A stretch of DNA of 64,000 nucleotides, taken from NCBI GenBank assembly GCA_036898135.1, contig CM072522.1:32475951-32539950 (forward strand). The letters are read 5' to 3'. Both the position numbers and the translations under genes were made by a program. Source of the stretch: Oncomelania hupensis. Lineage: Eukaryota > Mollusca > Gastropoda > Littorinimorpha > Pomatiopsidae. The notes beneath the pieces were generated by a model that did no database searches, was not told the DNA's origin, and worked only from the letters and a program-made list of their open reading frames with translations. This document shows, piece by piece, positions 29,658 to 40,286 of the stretch. Position 1 is the stretch's first letter. Every line of letters starts with the position of its first letter.

Positions 29658-31696
29658 TTACAACAGTTTCAGTTCTTTCTCTTTCATTTCAATCTGTCCA
29701 CCAAGCCGAGCGACTGTACATAATTTTTCTTTGGATGTCAATCTAAGCGTGTTGGCACGGGCTAGAAGTATGAGGCTGCTCTGCTGTTGTGCATCTAAGC
29801 AAAGGCTGTCTGCTTCAATTGTTAAGTGTCTGGCATCATCTTCTTCCTTCTTTCTCTTTTTCTTGAGTGTGTCAATTTCTTCAGTTATTAAAGCACGTTT
29901 GACTTGTTTTTGATCCTGAGCCTTCTCCTCTCGCTGAGCTTTCAGGAACTGTTCGTACCTTCCCCAAGCATTTCCAGCAGCAGCTAGTAGCTGGGCATCG
30001 ATGACGACATTTGTTACTCCACCAACATGTCGAATGTGGTCAATCATAGTGCGTCTTGCCTTTAGAGACAGTTGTGAAATGTTGTCAGTGGTTACCTCCT
30101 TATTCAGAGAAAATCCTCTCTCAACTGTTGCCTGTCCATGGGATAACAGCAGCATTTTCTTTACAACCTGCCATAATGGTTGAAACCTTGGCAGGCAACT
30201 AAAAGCTTCATAGAACCAGACATCCACTCTGTCTTTCTCCCAGTCGAAACTGCTTGCTGACTGAGATAGAGCTATAGTATCTAAAAACTCTGCATACAGC
30301 AGGAGAACTGCATCACCTTCTGTGTCTGTCAACCTGTTGACTTCTACTAAACTTCGAAGCAACAATTTCATTTTCTTTTGGCATTCAGTCTTTTTCTTCA
30401 GTTCTGTCGGATCCAAACATGCCATATTTCTCACTACCGTGTACTTAAGAGGGCATTTGTCAATCATTTTCTTGACCACAGCTTGTAGAAACTGTTTGCA
30501 TTGAATTCTGAAGTCTCTAATGGTCTTGTCAGAGACACCAGGCTTTTTTTTTGCCTTTAGCAGCAAAGAATCAGTGCACATACCAAGTTCAAGCTGGTCA
30601 AGGCTTCTGTGATTAGCATCTTTCTCAACATCAATTTCAACAAGTCTGCGCAGCGAACTGCTGCCATCCATAGCCTCATCAGAGAGGAACCGTTTCATTA
30701 AACCTTTCAATATACTGTGGAGTTCTTTGCCAAGGAAGGGCATAAGAGGCTTGTCTGCTTGGAATTTTGTCAAAAAGGGCTCTAAATGAATAGCCACATT
30801 CTCAAAAAAGGAAAGCTGACAAGAAAGAAGTGGTGTATCGAGTGCCTTTTTCAAAATAGCAAAACTGTAGCAAGTTGGAAGCGTTATCTTTTTCTCTAAA
30901 GCTGTTTTCACATAGATTTCAAGAGCAGGTAGCAGATTTCTCACTCGCCGTGCAGGTGCAATGTTTTCAAGCCAACGATGCCGACAAAACTTCAAAGGAA
31001 GCTCACTGGACCCAGATAATTTGAGGTAATCTTCACGTCGAGCAGGGGAAGCATCAAACAGCTTAAATGCAGATATAAGGATGTTCTCAATGTCCCAACC
31101 AGAGGCTTCGCATCCACACTTAAATGCATTATGAATGGTGTGTAGACCACAACTACCTACAGAAAGTAAGGCCAATCCATCATGGTTCAACTTTAGGTCA
31201 TCATTAATCATTTTGTGAACACTCCAATTGACGTTGGGGCCATCCATGCCTAACTGAAGAAGACCTGGTTTCTCAAGGTTAAAAGATGTTAACACAGATG
31301 ACAGTTCTTTATCTAAATTTGAAGCAGTTGCATGCCCAAGAAAACAACTGGTAAGATATCGTGTTTGCACTGTATTTTGTTCCCAGAACCGAATCCACAC
31401 ATCCATCTGCTTAATGTTCTTGTTAAGGGATTCGTCAAAGAGCAGCACATAACCGGTTTTTGAATCAGACTTTATAGATTGTACTAGCAAGTCTGAAAAT
31501 CTGGGGGCAAGACCAAAGACAGTAAGGTATCTGCAACGCGTTTCCCCACACTGAAAAGTGGCAGCTATTTCACTGTCAGGAAACATACTGCGGAAGAGCA
31601 AAGAACACTGGGCTGAAGAACTAAAACTGTAGTGGCTGTCTGCGACCTTGAGACACCAAAGGATCTCTGCCTTCAGCTTCTGTGATTTTTCTGAAC
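29658..31696 (-). CDS. hAT transposase, exon 2 (catalytic and dimerisation regions)
   Basis: The acceptor TGTTTTCCAG/GT at 31697/31696 joins in phase to exon 1 (GAC A / GT). About 679 codons are open to the stop at 29658. Recognisable regions: LLFDESLNKN (first acidic block), LLQLGMDGPNVNWSV (second), CRHRWLEN, and the C-terminal hAT dimerisation block KKMLLLSHGQATVERGFSLN with its conserved glutamate, followed by KARRTMIDHIRH. A lysine/glutamate-rich tail (KKKRKKEEDDARHL) looks coiled-coil. With exon 1 the product is 819 residues, a normal size for a hAT transposase. No stop or frameshift was seen. Confidence 0.88.
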
Positions 31697-33120
31697 CTGG
31701 AAAACAGAATATAAACATAATATATATATCATATTTAAAGTTTGTCTTTACCTTTATAATGTGCAAAATATAATATGTGAGCATATGTTTCTACAAGAAA
31801 ACATAATTTAAAATCTATTTTAATTTAAAAAAATCATAATTGTATTAGGCCTATAAAATGTGAGCTATAAGTATAAATATTTATTTTGTCTCTCTTATAT
31901 ATAAGCATAATTTTATATTATACTGGGTTCAATAACTGCAGACCTGCCTACCCCAGTTTTTCAAAAAGCAGCCAGGACTCTTAAAACCATAGTTTTAGTG
32001 TAAAAACCATAGCACAATCAATTTTCGTCGATGACAAAAATTAAAACGTAACTTTTCCTTAACAATACAAATATTTAGATTAGAGAGTATAATTAAATTG
32101 TGCCAAAATAAAAATGTGTAAAAACTTTGTGGTCTTCTGTAATTTATTGAAAATAAATTAACTGTCAATATTTATCTAAGTAGCCTATGGTACCTTCTAA
32201 ATGTATCTGATCATGCAAAATGCGTAAATGTTCAAAAAGTACATGCACCATTGATAAATTAAAAGCATTTTAATATGTTGAACTGAATTATTTGTGTACA
32301 TTGCATTAATTTTATTGAATGAAACAAATTGTGTAAATATATCACATGAATTTGATAAACTTAATTTCAAGTCATTTTATCTTCCGTTTAGTGTTCATTT
32401 GTTAATATTAGTGGTGGCATAAGCTGATTTAACAGCAGCAAGTTTATTAGTACTGTACAGCCTATTCTTTCTAAATAATTGTATGGTAGGTAAATTAACG
32501 TCCCCGGACACAATGCGTATAGGGGACAACCTAACTAATCTACAGTGTATCTGATTATGTATTATGTTTAAGTGTTCACAAAGTACCTGTACCAAGAATG
32601 AATTAAAAATATTTAAAATATATATTGAAATGGAAACAATGTGTAGCCTACATTCCATGAATTTTATTAACTAAATCTTATTGTGCCAATTGATCTTATG
32701 TAGAATGGAACGTTTTATTTTCTGAAAGTAATCTTTGGTATAATTAAATTTGGAACAAAAGATATTAATAATTAAATAATTCAAGTGAAGTTATCTAACA
32801 AAAAAATAATAAAAAGAAACACTATTAGAGGCTTTGTGCAAAACAAAAAATTAATTAACATAAAAGATAAAAAATAAAATTCAAAAATATTTATTTAACA
32901 AACTGTTATATACCATTTTGTTTTTGATTTTTATTATAATTAACTCTAATATTAAAGCTGGCACTTAAAATAAATAAATTTATTAATATGGAAAAGCAAG
33001 AAACTCTAAATATAATTTATAATGGGAGATAACTATCACAAAAATCGTAAATTTTCAAAACGAGTCCCGTATTTAACGATGTAGAATTAAACTTTTAATA
33101 ATGACACTGTGATTACTTAC
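31697..33120 (-). other. Intron of the hAT transposase gene
   Basis: Very AT-rich, 1.4 kb, GTAAGT donor and TTTTCCAG acceptor. At 31939 it contains a lone CAGACCTGCCTACC terminus of the 6-bp-target hAT-like family, with no matching right end found. Confidence 0.7.
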
Positions 33121-33541
33121 TGTCCAAGGTTGTTTGTTTGGTACCCTGAGACTGTTTGGAACAAGCTGAAGTTGAAGGCCCTGGTTTAGGTTCGGCACTC
33201 GAGATACTCTGAGTCTCTGATGAATAAAATTGATCAACGCCAATGGCTCCCACATTTTCTTTTGCATTTTTCTTATGTTTTGCACTTTTCATGTGTGCCT
33301 TTAGGGCGGCTTCTCCCATAGCAGCTAAGTTGATCTTCGAAACACAAAGCCGACATTTCGCTTGTCTACGATCCTTTGGATCGGCAAGAATCCAGTCTTT
33401 ATAGTCTTTATGGCGAATCCAGTTTTCTTGAAAAGAACACTTCCCTGGCATTTTTTGTAGATCTATGGCCGACGTAAAGTCTCGTATGTGAGAAATATCG
33501 CGAGATTTGCAGAAATTTGGTACTACTGTAGCGGGAAACAT
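33121..33541 (-). CDS. hAT transposase, exon 1 (BED-type zinc finger)
   Basis: 421 bases from the start of the open frame at 33541 (MFPATVVPNF) to donor GACA/GTAAGTAAT (33121/33120). A second start, MPGKCSFQENW, 30 codons in, may be the true one because it directly precedes the finger. The finger reads W....DYKDWILADPKDRRQAKCRLC, then ALKAHMKSAKHK, a BED-like C2H2 arrangement used by hAT proteins to bind DNA. A serine/proline-rich linker follows. Confidence 0.8.
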
Positions 33542-33896
33542 GGCAAGGAGGGGGTTGTGACGTCAGTCCAAAATAATTAATTGTGAAAGGTCACGCATAT
33601 GACATCGTTATGAATGATCAATGATCTAGATTTTTTTAATGTTTTTATTTCTTTTAGTTACAAATACTAAATAAATAAAAACTAATAAGCACTTTATTAT
33701 TTTTCTAAGGACCTGCCAAATTGTATAAGGACTTAGAAGTGAAAAGTAAGCACTTTTAAGGCCTTATTTCTGGAAAGCCAAAACTACAAACTTATACTGA
33801 CTTATAAGGCACCTACGGACCCTGAGATCATTTACCCAGTCAACGTTTTTCATTTTCAAGTCTGTCATTACCAATATTCTTAGTTCATCCACACAG

Positions 33897-36800
33897 TCAA
33901 TGTTCCTTCAACCGCAAGGAAACGTCGCCCTCGTCAGTTGCGGTCGTCATCGGCCCAGGGTCAAAGACAGTGATCTCGTGGGCTTTCCTGGAGTCAGTGC
34001 ATCCTCCGTTGTCTTCCTCTCCCGTCGGATGTCCGACGCAGTCGACGTTGTCAGCTCCCAGAATGCATTCGCCGGGTCTCACGGTCAGGTTGGCTTCTGC
34101 GGGACGGTGGAACAGCTCCCTCAAGGTCTGCAGATGCTCCTTCCAGGTCTGGGTGTGGACTTCATGTTCGACCAAAGTCGTAGAGCCTGGGACATCATTG
34201 AAGTTAGGGGGAAACTCGCCCATAAGGTCCTTGAGCTCCAACTTTTGACCTTCCGTCAAGCTTGGTCCTAGCTTAACATCATCGATGCCTTCTTTGCTGT
34301 GGAAGTCTCCCAGTTCCAACAGTTCTTCGCTGTCAAAGCTGTCGTCGGTCACAGCTGCTGTGGCTGCGTGCACAGTCTCTGATGGCCTTTCCACGTACAG
34401 CTTAAGGAGGTTGGCGTGGTATATCTTGGAATGCTGGCCGACCTTCACCTTGTAGTCGTTGATTCCCACCACGGTCTCCACTTCGTACGGGCCTTTCCAC
34501 TGCATCAGCAACTTATTATGATCAGTAGGTAGCAGCACCAGCACTTTGTTGCCAGGTTTGAACTTCCTGTTCACAGCCCTACGATCGTAGTAGTGCTTTC
34601 CACAGTCCTGGGACTTCTTCAGGTTTTCTCTGGCTATCTCGAGAGTCTGCTCCAGCTTCTCCCGTAGCTCAAACACGTACTGGTAGCTGTTCTTCACCTC
34701 TGGGGTGTCTACTTCTTTCGTCCACAGTTCTTTTAGGATGTGCATCGGCCCTCGGATGGTTCTTCCGTACAGCAGCTCGAACGGAGAAAAGCCGGTGGAC
34801 TCCTGCGGTACTTCTCTGTAGGCGAAAAGTAGGGCGTTGATGTAGCGATGCCATTGTCTGGGCTGCTCGCTGCACAGTTTCTTCAGGGTGGACTTCAGCG
34901 TAGCATTGAACTTCTCGACAAGCCCGTTGCACATCGGATGGTAGGGTGTCGTAGTCAAATGCCGGATGCTCAGCAGTCTGTTGACCTCCTTCATGCAGTC
35001 AGAGACGAACTGCGTCCCAAGGTCTGTCAGAATTTCTTCAGGCACTCCAAGTCTACTGAACATGTCCACTAGTGCCTCTGCTACAGATTCAGTGTCAATC
35101 TTCTTCAGTGGCACTGCTTCTGGGTACCGAGTTGCATAGTCCACTAAAGTCAGTACCCACCGATGACCTTCTTCACTCGGAGGTCTTATTTCGCCGATTA
35201 AGTCTAAGGCCACCCTCTTGAAAGGTCGGTCGATCAGAGGCATCCTCTGCATAGGCACTTTCGGGACCCTTCCTCGAGGTATGGTCTTCTGGCAAATGTC
35301 ACATGATCGGCAGAAACGGCTGACGTCCGCATGAAGCCCTGGCCAGTAGAACACCGCCTGGATTCTGTCTGACGTCTTCCTGATGCCTAGGTGACCTCCC
35401 ATAATTGAGTCATGCGCTACTTCCATCACCTGGCGCCTTAAGGGTAATGGTACCAGTACTTGACGTAGTGGTTTACCTCCGTTGACCCTCGGGTGCTGGA
35501 AGATTCTGTACAGGATCTTGGCCTTCACCTCAAAATAGACCGTGCCACTGCCCTTGGTCACGTGGTCTTGGCGGTTCCTATACTTGTTTAAAGTGCTATC
35601 AGCTTCCTGGAGCTGGATCAGCTTATCTCGGTCCACGATGGCAGCTTTAGAGTTGTCGGCGACCTTCAGTGGCGTAGACGTCTTGTCTCTCTTGGCCTGG
35701 GCCCTGGTAGTAACAGCACCGACGATCTCTGGTCGGCAGGGCTGAGCCGGAGTAGCCACATTATGCCGTAGCAGCTCTGTAAGGTCTCCATCGGGAAACG
35801 GCAATGGATCCTCCTCTACAACTTCGACACGTTGGGTTGAGGCAGGACTCCACTCTGGATCGGGGTCGTCGGGTCGTCTCGCGCCGTCGATATTCCCGAT
35901 CATCAAATCGTACAGCGGCTTCTTCAGGCAAACCGCTTCGACTTCGCCTATGTAGAAAGGGGTGTTGACATGAATCTTCGCAACTGGCGCTCTCACACAT
36001 TTGCTGTCGGCCATAAGTGTCCATTTTGAATCGCCAGTGAACTGTTCTTTAGCGATTAGGTCTTCTCTGACGATGACCCCACTGCAGCCAGAGTCTCTTA
36101 AAACAGTCACTTCATGATTTCCGACGCGTCCCTTGGAAACAGGCATGTTCTGTACGGTCACAGCTGCGCTGGCGACGACGGGGATGGATTTCCCGTTGGC
36201 AAGGAGGAGTTGGCCATCAGTCATGCACTCTTGCACGTCCGCAGGGGTAGCTGTGCGCTCGGTCTCACTCGGAAGAATGACGCTCCCGCCGCACACTTGA
36301 TGGTCAGATCTACTGGTTTGCCGTTGATTGGAGAACCGCCTCTGCCGGTTGCCCGCCGCTGCGTTGTCCGTACTGCTCCGCTGTCCGCTACTTTTGTTTT
36401 GAGGACAGTTAGCCGCTCTGTGGTCTGTAGCGTTGCAGGTGAAACAGCCCCTTGAATGCCCTTCCCTGGGAGGAGGCGTGGAGTCTGTCTGTCTCTGGCT
36501 CGTCTGGCTTCCCTGGATCTGGTTCACATGGTTTCCAGTCTTCTGAAAATGTTTCGTCGCGCTGGGTGGCCCCAGGGTTTTCCCATGAGCGATGAGATAT
36601 CTTTCAGCAGCCTCAGTCACATCTTTAAGCGTCTGCAGCTTTTGTTCTTCTAAGTGGGTCGCTAGGTCCTTGTGACAGGCATTGAGAAATTGTTCCTTCA
36701 CGATCAGGTCATGGAGACTGTTGTAAGACTTCGTTTCGCCTGATAACTCCACCCACTTGTGTAGATATGACGACAGGCGCTCCACAAACTGCTTTGGCGT

Positions 36801-37457
36801 CTCGCCTGACTTAGGCCGGCATTCACGGAAGCGTTTACGGTAGCCCTTCTCTGTAAAGTTGTAGCACTGCAATAGGGCCTCTTTCAAGACGTCGTAGTCT
36901 TTAGCGTCATCGTCCGACAATCTGGTGTAGACGTCGAGTGCTTCTCCCGTTAGAAGTGCACTTAGTCGAATCGCCCAGTCTTGAGGTTGCCAGTTAGAGC
37001 TTTTGGCAAACCTTTCAAATCTCGCCAGATAACAGTCAATCTGGTCCTTCCCGTCGACGAAAGCTGGCAATCTTGGAGCCGTATGGTCGTTGGTGACTTG
37101 TGGCGCATGCTGATTGTTCTGGATACGCGCCAACTCTAGCTGGTATTGACGCTCAGCCTCTCTTTCCTCTCTTTCTTCACGACGTCGTTGCTCTTCTTTC
37201 TCTTGCCGCTGCTGTTCAATTTCTCTTTCTTCACGACGTCGTTGCTCTTCTTTTTCTTGCCGCTGCTGTTCAATTTCTAGACGCTTCTGTTCTAGTTCTA
37301 TTTCTTTTTCTAGACGCTTCTCTTCCAATTCTCTTTCTTCACGGCGACGCTGCTCTTCTAATTCTCGTTCTTGTATTCTCTCCTGGGATTTGACGTACTC
37401 CGTCAGCTGTTTGCCTTTTAGATTCAGTTGAATCCCTTTCTGCCAGAAGTCAGCCAT
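33897..37457 (-). CDS. Gag-pol polyprotein: Gag, protease, integrase, then RT remnant
   Basis: 1186 codons. Residues 20-110 form a charged coiled coil with a duplicated QRQEKEEQRRREERE unit. Residues 150-295 are a SCAN-like capsid region (YRKRFRECRPKSGETPKQFV). A CCHC knuckle spans C338-C351. Protease: RDSG at 454-457. Integrase: zinc-binding H682/H689 with the CRSCDIC cysteines near 716-722, catalytic D752, D812, E848 (DD35E), WKGPY at 987-991. Only after integrase comes an RT leader (LTEGQKLELKDL at 1067, VEHEVHT at 1096-1102), fused to a late RT segment (TWKEHLQTLRELF). The RT catalytic core and RNase H are missing, so this copy cannot reverse-transcribe by itself. INT before RT is the order of Gmr1-type Ty3 elements, whose Gag gave rise to SCAN. 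Confidence 0.9.
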   Translation of the reverse strand: MADFWQKGIQLNLKGKQLTEYVKSQERIQERELEEQRRREERELEEKRLEKEIELEQKRLEIEQQRQEKEEQRRREEREIEQQRQEKEEQRRREEREEREAERQYQLELARIQNNQHAPQVTNDHTAPRLPAFVDGKDQIDCYLARFERFAKSSNWQPQDWAIRLSALLTGEALDVYTRLSDDDAKDYDVLKEALLQCYNFTEKGYRKRFRECRPKSGETPKQFVERLSSYLHKWVELSGETKSYNSLHDLIVKEQFLNACHKDLATHLEEQKLQTLKDVTEAAERYLIAHGKTLGPPSATKHFQKTGNHVNQIQGSQTSQRQTDSTPPPREGHSRGCFTCNATDHRAANCPQNKSSGQRSSTDNAAAGNRQRRFSNQRQTSRSDHQVCGGSVILPSETERTATPADVQECMTDGQLLLANGKSIPVVASAAVTVQNMPVSKGRVGNHEVTVLRDSGCSGVIVREDLIAKEQFTGDSKWTLMADSKCVRAPVAKIHVNTPFYIGEVEAVCLKKPLYDLMIGNIDGARRPDDPDPEWSPASTQRVEVVEEDPLPFPDGDLTELLRHNVATPAQPCRPEIVGAVTTRAQAKRDKTSTPLKVADNSKAAIVDRDKLIQLQEADSTLNKYRNRQDHVTKGSGTVYFEVKAKILYRIFQHPRVNGGKPLRQVLVPLPLRRQVMEVAHDSIMGGHLGIRKTSDRIQAVFYWPGLHADVSRFCRSCDICQKTIPRGRVPKVPMQRMPLIDRPFKRVALDLIGEIRPPSEEGHRWVLTLVDYATRYPEAVPLKKIDTESVAEALVDMFSRLGVPEEILTDLGTQFVSDCMKEVNRLLSIRHLTTTPYHPMCNGLVEKFNATLKSTLKKLCSEQPRQWHRYINALLFAYREVPQESTGFSPFELLYGRTIRGPMHILKELWTKEVDTPEVKNSYQYVFELREKLEQTLEIARENLKKSQDCGKHYYDRRAVNRKFKPGNKVLVLLPTDHNKLLMQWKGPYEVETVVGINDYKVKVGQHSKIYHANLLKLYVERPSETVHAATAAVTDDSFDSEELLELGDFHSKEGIDDVKLGPSLTEGQKLELKDLMGEFPPNFNDVPGSTTLVEHEVHTQTWKEHLQTLRELFHRPAEANLTVRPGECILGADNVDCVGHPTGEEDNGGCTDSRKAHEITVFDPGPMTTATDEGDVSLRLKEH

Positions 37458-38000
37458 CTTGATGCTTCTGGAAAGTTCTTTTCAAGAAAGTTCTTTTTCT
37501 AGAAAGTTCTTGACTGTAGAGTTCTTTTTCTGGAAAGTTCTTGACTGTGCTGTACCTTTCTAGACTGTTCTAGAACAGCACGCTTTCTGCAGTAGCGCTG
37601 ATGCTTGTCACTAGTCGCCTTCGTTGACGCAGGCCCCGCTGTCCTCGTCGTGTGCGACGCTGCACCACGCTGGTGTTGATGTACACGCTCCTGTGCTGAA
37701 GTAGACGCGACGTCCGCTAGCCGCTCTCTAACACTGGCGATGTAGCTCCGAGACTGTCCCTCGACGTAGTCCTGCGGCAGCCACGTAGTCCTGATCTGTT
37801 GTTCGCTCACGAAGCAACTCTTCAGCGACTACACGCCCTTGCAGTCAACCCGAACCTATCGGTGATGTAGTCCCAGTATGTTGGCCCCTCTCGACGCAAC
37901 TCGTTGGCGGCTACCCTCGATGACTGCCTCTCGTAACGTTGACTCGCTTGTAGCAGTTGAACCCTTGGCTATGGCGTGAATCGCGGCTTGACCCCCAAAA
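37458..38000 (-). other. 5' leader of the Ty3 element with putative primer-binding site
   Basis: The leader lies between 5' LTR and gag. TGGGGGTCAAGCCGCGATTC begins 3 bases inside the LTR boundary (37997 leftward, minus strand), in the right place for a tRNA primer site; the tRNA was not identified. A 103-codon open frame (37499-37810) is present but unrecognised. Confidence 0.5.
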
Positions 38001-38634
38001 TGTTACACTCTGTTGGATGTTGGTGTTTTCTTACAGTATCTGATTCAGCCCCGATGCTTGAATTCCTGATAGTTGTGTAACTCAGATTCGTTTATTCACG
38101 CAACCCGTCCAAACAGCGTACAAGTCACAAAGTCCACGTATGAAGTTTTCCGCTTTTATTCAGCACACATCAACAACTGCATACAATTCTCAATTCAACT
38201 CAACAACTTTCACAGCAACTTTCCAAATCACTATCAACAACTTTTTTTCTCAACAGCGACTCGGCTCACGATTAAATAACCTCTCTCTTTTCTGGAACGA
38301 TTTGGTATATGGTAGAAATGACGTACTGCCACCAATCGAACTACAGATCGTCATCACTGACTTACGTCATTCACATTTTCTCTACTTCCGGGAACATTCA
38401 CGACCTTCGATATCCATCCGGAAATTTCCATCAAGAGTAAACACGCATATCCAGAAGATTCTCAAATAATATCGACTAACGCAAATTATCAACGTTATAC
38501 AAAGCCTTTCCTAACAACAATGCAAACTCAAATCAAAGGTAAATAAACTCTATTATTGAATACTTTGCAAATCGAAACGATTAGATCTATTGTGCGCGCT
38601 TCCGACATACTTTCGTTCACGTTTCAACGTAACA
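38001..38634 (-). repeat. 5' LTR of the Ty3 element
   Basis: 634 bp, followed on the plus strand by the duplicated target TTATG (38635-38639). Confidence 0.95.
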
Positions 38635-38789
38635 TTATGTGTTATTATTGGAAATATGTAGTGTTCTGGGGTTTTGTGCATCGTGTGTCTTGATGTTTTA
38701 TGCGTTTTGAGCACATATGTCGTCTGATAGGTGCGCTTTAAAAAAGAAATTATTATTATTATTACCACAAGAAATTATTATTATTATTA

Positions 38790-39346
38790 CAGTGGAACCT
38801 CCGGCATCCGTCTCTCTTGTATACGACTCCCTCGGTTATGTGACCTCAAAATTTCTAAAAGATTCACTTCCAATAATAAATTACCTCTGGTATGTGACAA
38901 GCTCGTTTATGCGATCATGTCTTAAGCCCTTTATATGACGGTCTTAGGCAATTTAAAAGAGATATCAGTTAATTTATTGACTGGACCTTTCGTTTTTCTC
39001 TCATGTTAGTGTACGCCTGCTGTTGCCTACTATTTCTGGTTCGGAAGTAAGGGACATTACTCACGCAAGTAAGGGACATTACTCGTTTACACTGGCTTGT
39101 CAAAATGGTGTTGCTCAAGAGGAAAGTTTTGAGTTTGGCAGAGAGAAAAAAAGTGATTGAAAGAAGTGAAAAGGGTGAGAGTTGTTTGCCTATTGCTAGA
39201 AGTTTAGACGTTGGGAAGACCCAAATTCAGTTTATCATAAAGGATAAAAAAATTATGACTACATACCCCTCAGATCCTGACCTCCCCTCCCCCCCTCCCC
39301 CACCTCTTCCCCTATCTTGGACAGTCTTATACCAGAGGTTCCACTG
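38790..39346 (+). mobile_element. pogo/Tigger-type MITE A (557 bp) with transposase N-terminus
   Basis: Termini CAGTGGAACCTCCGGCATCC / CAGTGGAACCTCTGGTATAA with TA on both sides (38788-38789, 39347-39348). At 39105 it encodes KRKVLSLAERKKVIERSEKG and then SLDVGKTQIQ, the CENP-B/psq-type DNA-binding start of pogo/Tigger transposases. The catalytic domain is absent. Confidence 0.88.
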
Positions 39347-39364
39347 TACCACAAGAAATTATTA

Positions 39365-39949
39365 CAGTGGAACCTCCAGTATAAGACCGTCCAAAATCTG
39401 AGAAAAAACGGTCTTATAATAGAGGTGGTCTTATACCGGATATAGAAGGAGGGGGGGGGGGAGGGGGGTGGTGTCATGGTCGGAGGGTTATGTAGTCATA
39501 ATTTTTTATTTTTTATAATAAGCTGAATTTGGGTCTTCCCAACGTCTAAACTTTTAGCAATAAACAAACAACTCTCCCCATTTTCACTTCTTTCAATCAC
39601 TTTCACTCTCTCTACCGAACTCAAAACTTTCCTCTTGCACGACGCCATTTCGGCAAACCAGTGTAGGCGAGTAATGTCCCTTACTTGCGAACCGGATATA
39701 GCAGACAGCTGTAGGCATACATTAACATGAGAGAAAAAACGAAAGGTCCAGTCAATAAATTAACTGATATCTTTTTTAAACTGCCTAAGACGGTCGTATA
39801 AAGGGCTTAATACACGGTCGCTGGTCGCATAAACGAGGTTGTCGCATACCAGAGGTCATTTATTATTGGAAGTGAATCCGTCAGAACTTTTCAGGTCACA
39901 TAACCGAGGGAGTCGTATACAAGAGAGACGGATACCAGAGGTACCACAG
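39365..39949 (-). mobile_element. pogo/Tigger-type MITE B (585 bp), inverted relative to A
   Basis: Same termini (one altered, CTGTGGTACCTC) and TA targets (39363-39364, 39950-39951). Encodes the same N-terminus on the minus strand (MASCKRKVLSSVERVKVIER near 39645). Tail-to-tail with A, 18 bases between them. Confidence 0.88.
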
Positions 39950-39961
39950 TATTATTATTAC

Positions 39962-40156
39962 CACATTTCCTTGTGTCACTTTCAGTCTCTGTCTTCACAT
40001 CAGGCATCACTGGGTCATGTGGCTCTGTCATGTTAGGCTCTGTCTTGATTTCTGATTCTTTCTTCATCTCAGACTGGCTACAAGTGCAAGTTTCTTCTGA
40101 TGTTACATGTTCACTGCTGGTGTGAGAAACATGTTGGCTTTCTCCTCCTGCAGTTT
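39962..40156 (-). CDS. ZNF-B exon 3 (SUMO-motif module b, right copy)
   Basis: 195 bases, phase 1-1. Acceptor TTTGTTTAG/AA (40157/40156). Encodes (E)TAGGESQHVSHTSSEHVT...SEMKKESEIKTEPN, MTEPHDPVMPDVKTETESD. IKTE and VKTE match the SUMO consensus. The donor is TGTG/GTAATAAT, changed from GTAAGT by the adjacent pogo MITE B, so use of this exon may be reduced. Confidence 0.65.
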
Positions 40157-40286
40157 CTAAACAAAGCAACAGCTTTCATAAGAACATGTCCATACTTGAC
40201 TGTTCACAGTTTAGTTAACATCATAATAATACACATATAATTATTCTCTTTCTGTGTCACTGTTTGGCAAAGCCTTCACTTTAGAT

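Larger units (their letters stand above)
29292..33824 (-). mobile_element. hAT DNA transposon, nested in the Ty3 element, coding region apparently intact
   Basis: Termini CAGGGTCCCCAGG / CAGGGTCCGTAGG, with AGATC directly repeated outside both ends (29287-29291, 33825-33829). Subterminal AAGGACCT / AAGGACTT motifs recur at both ends, as expected for transposase binding sites. It contains two coding exons, 33121-33541 and 29658-31696. The visible duplication is 5 bp, shorter than the usual 8 bp of hAT, and lies in tandem-repeat DNA, so it should be treated with care. Confidence 0.85.
28342..38634 (-). mobile_element. Ty3-type LTR retrotransposon, INT-before-RT order, RT core deleted, with nested hAT
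   Basis: Two 634-bp LTRs (28342-28975 and 38001-38634) start TGTTAC and end GTAACA on either strand. The 5-bp duplication TTATG flanks the element (28337-28341, 38635-38639). Sense is minus: 5' LTR 38634-38001, a leader, gag-pol 37457-33897, a 64-bp tandem-repeat 3' region, purine tract GAGTGGGGGGT near 28980, 3' LTR. The LTRs differ only at a couple of bases near their outer end, so insertion is recent. About 4.5 kb of the 10.3 kb is a later hAT insertion. It lies in the ZNF-B intron between exons 39962-40156 and 26045-26239. Confidence 0.93.

Noticed and set aside
37499..37810. 103-codon frame upstream of gag
   Set aside because: No recognisable domain; it lies in the leader of the retroelement and may be chance.
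37975..37997. Naming the primer tRNA of the Ty3 element
   Set aside because: The TGGGGGTCAAGCC stretch is well placed but I could not match it to a specific tRNA 3' end.
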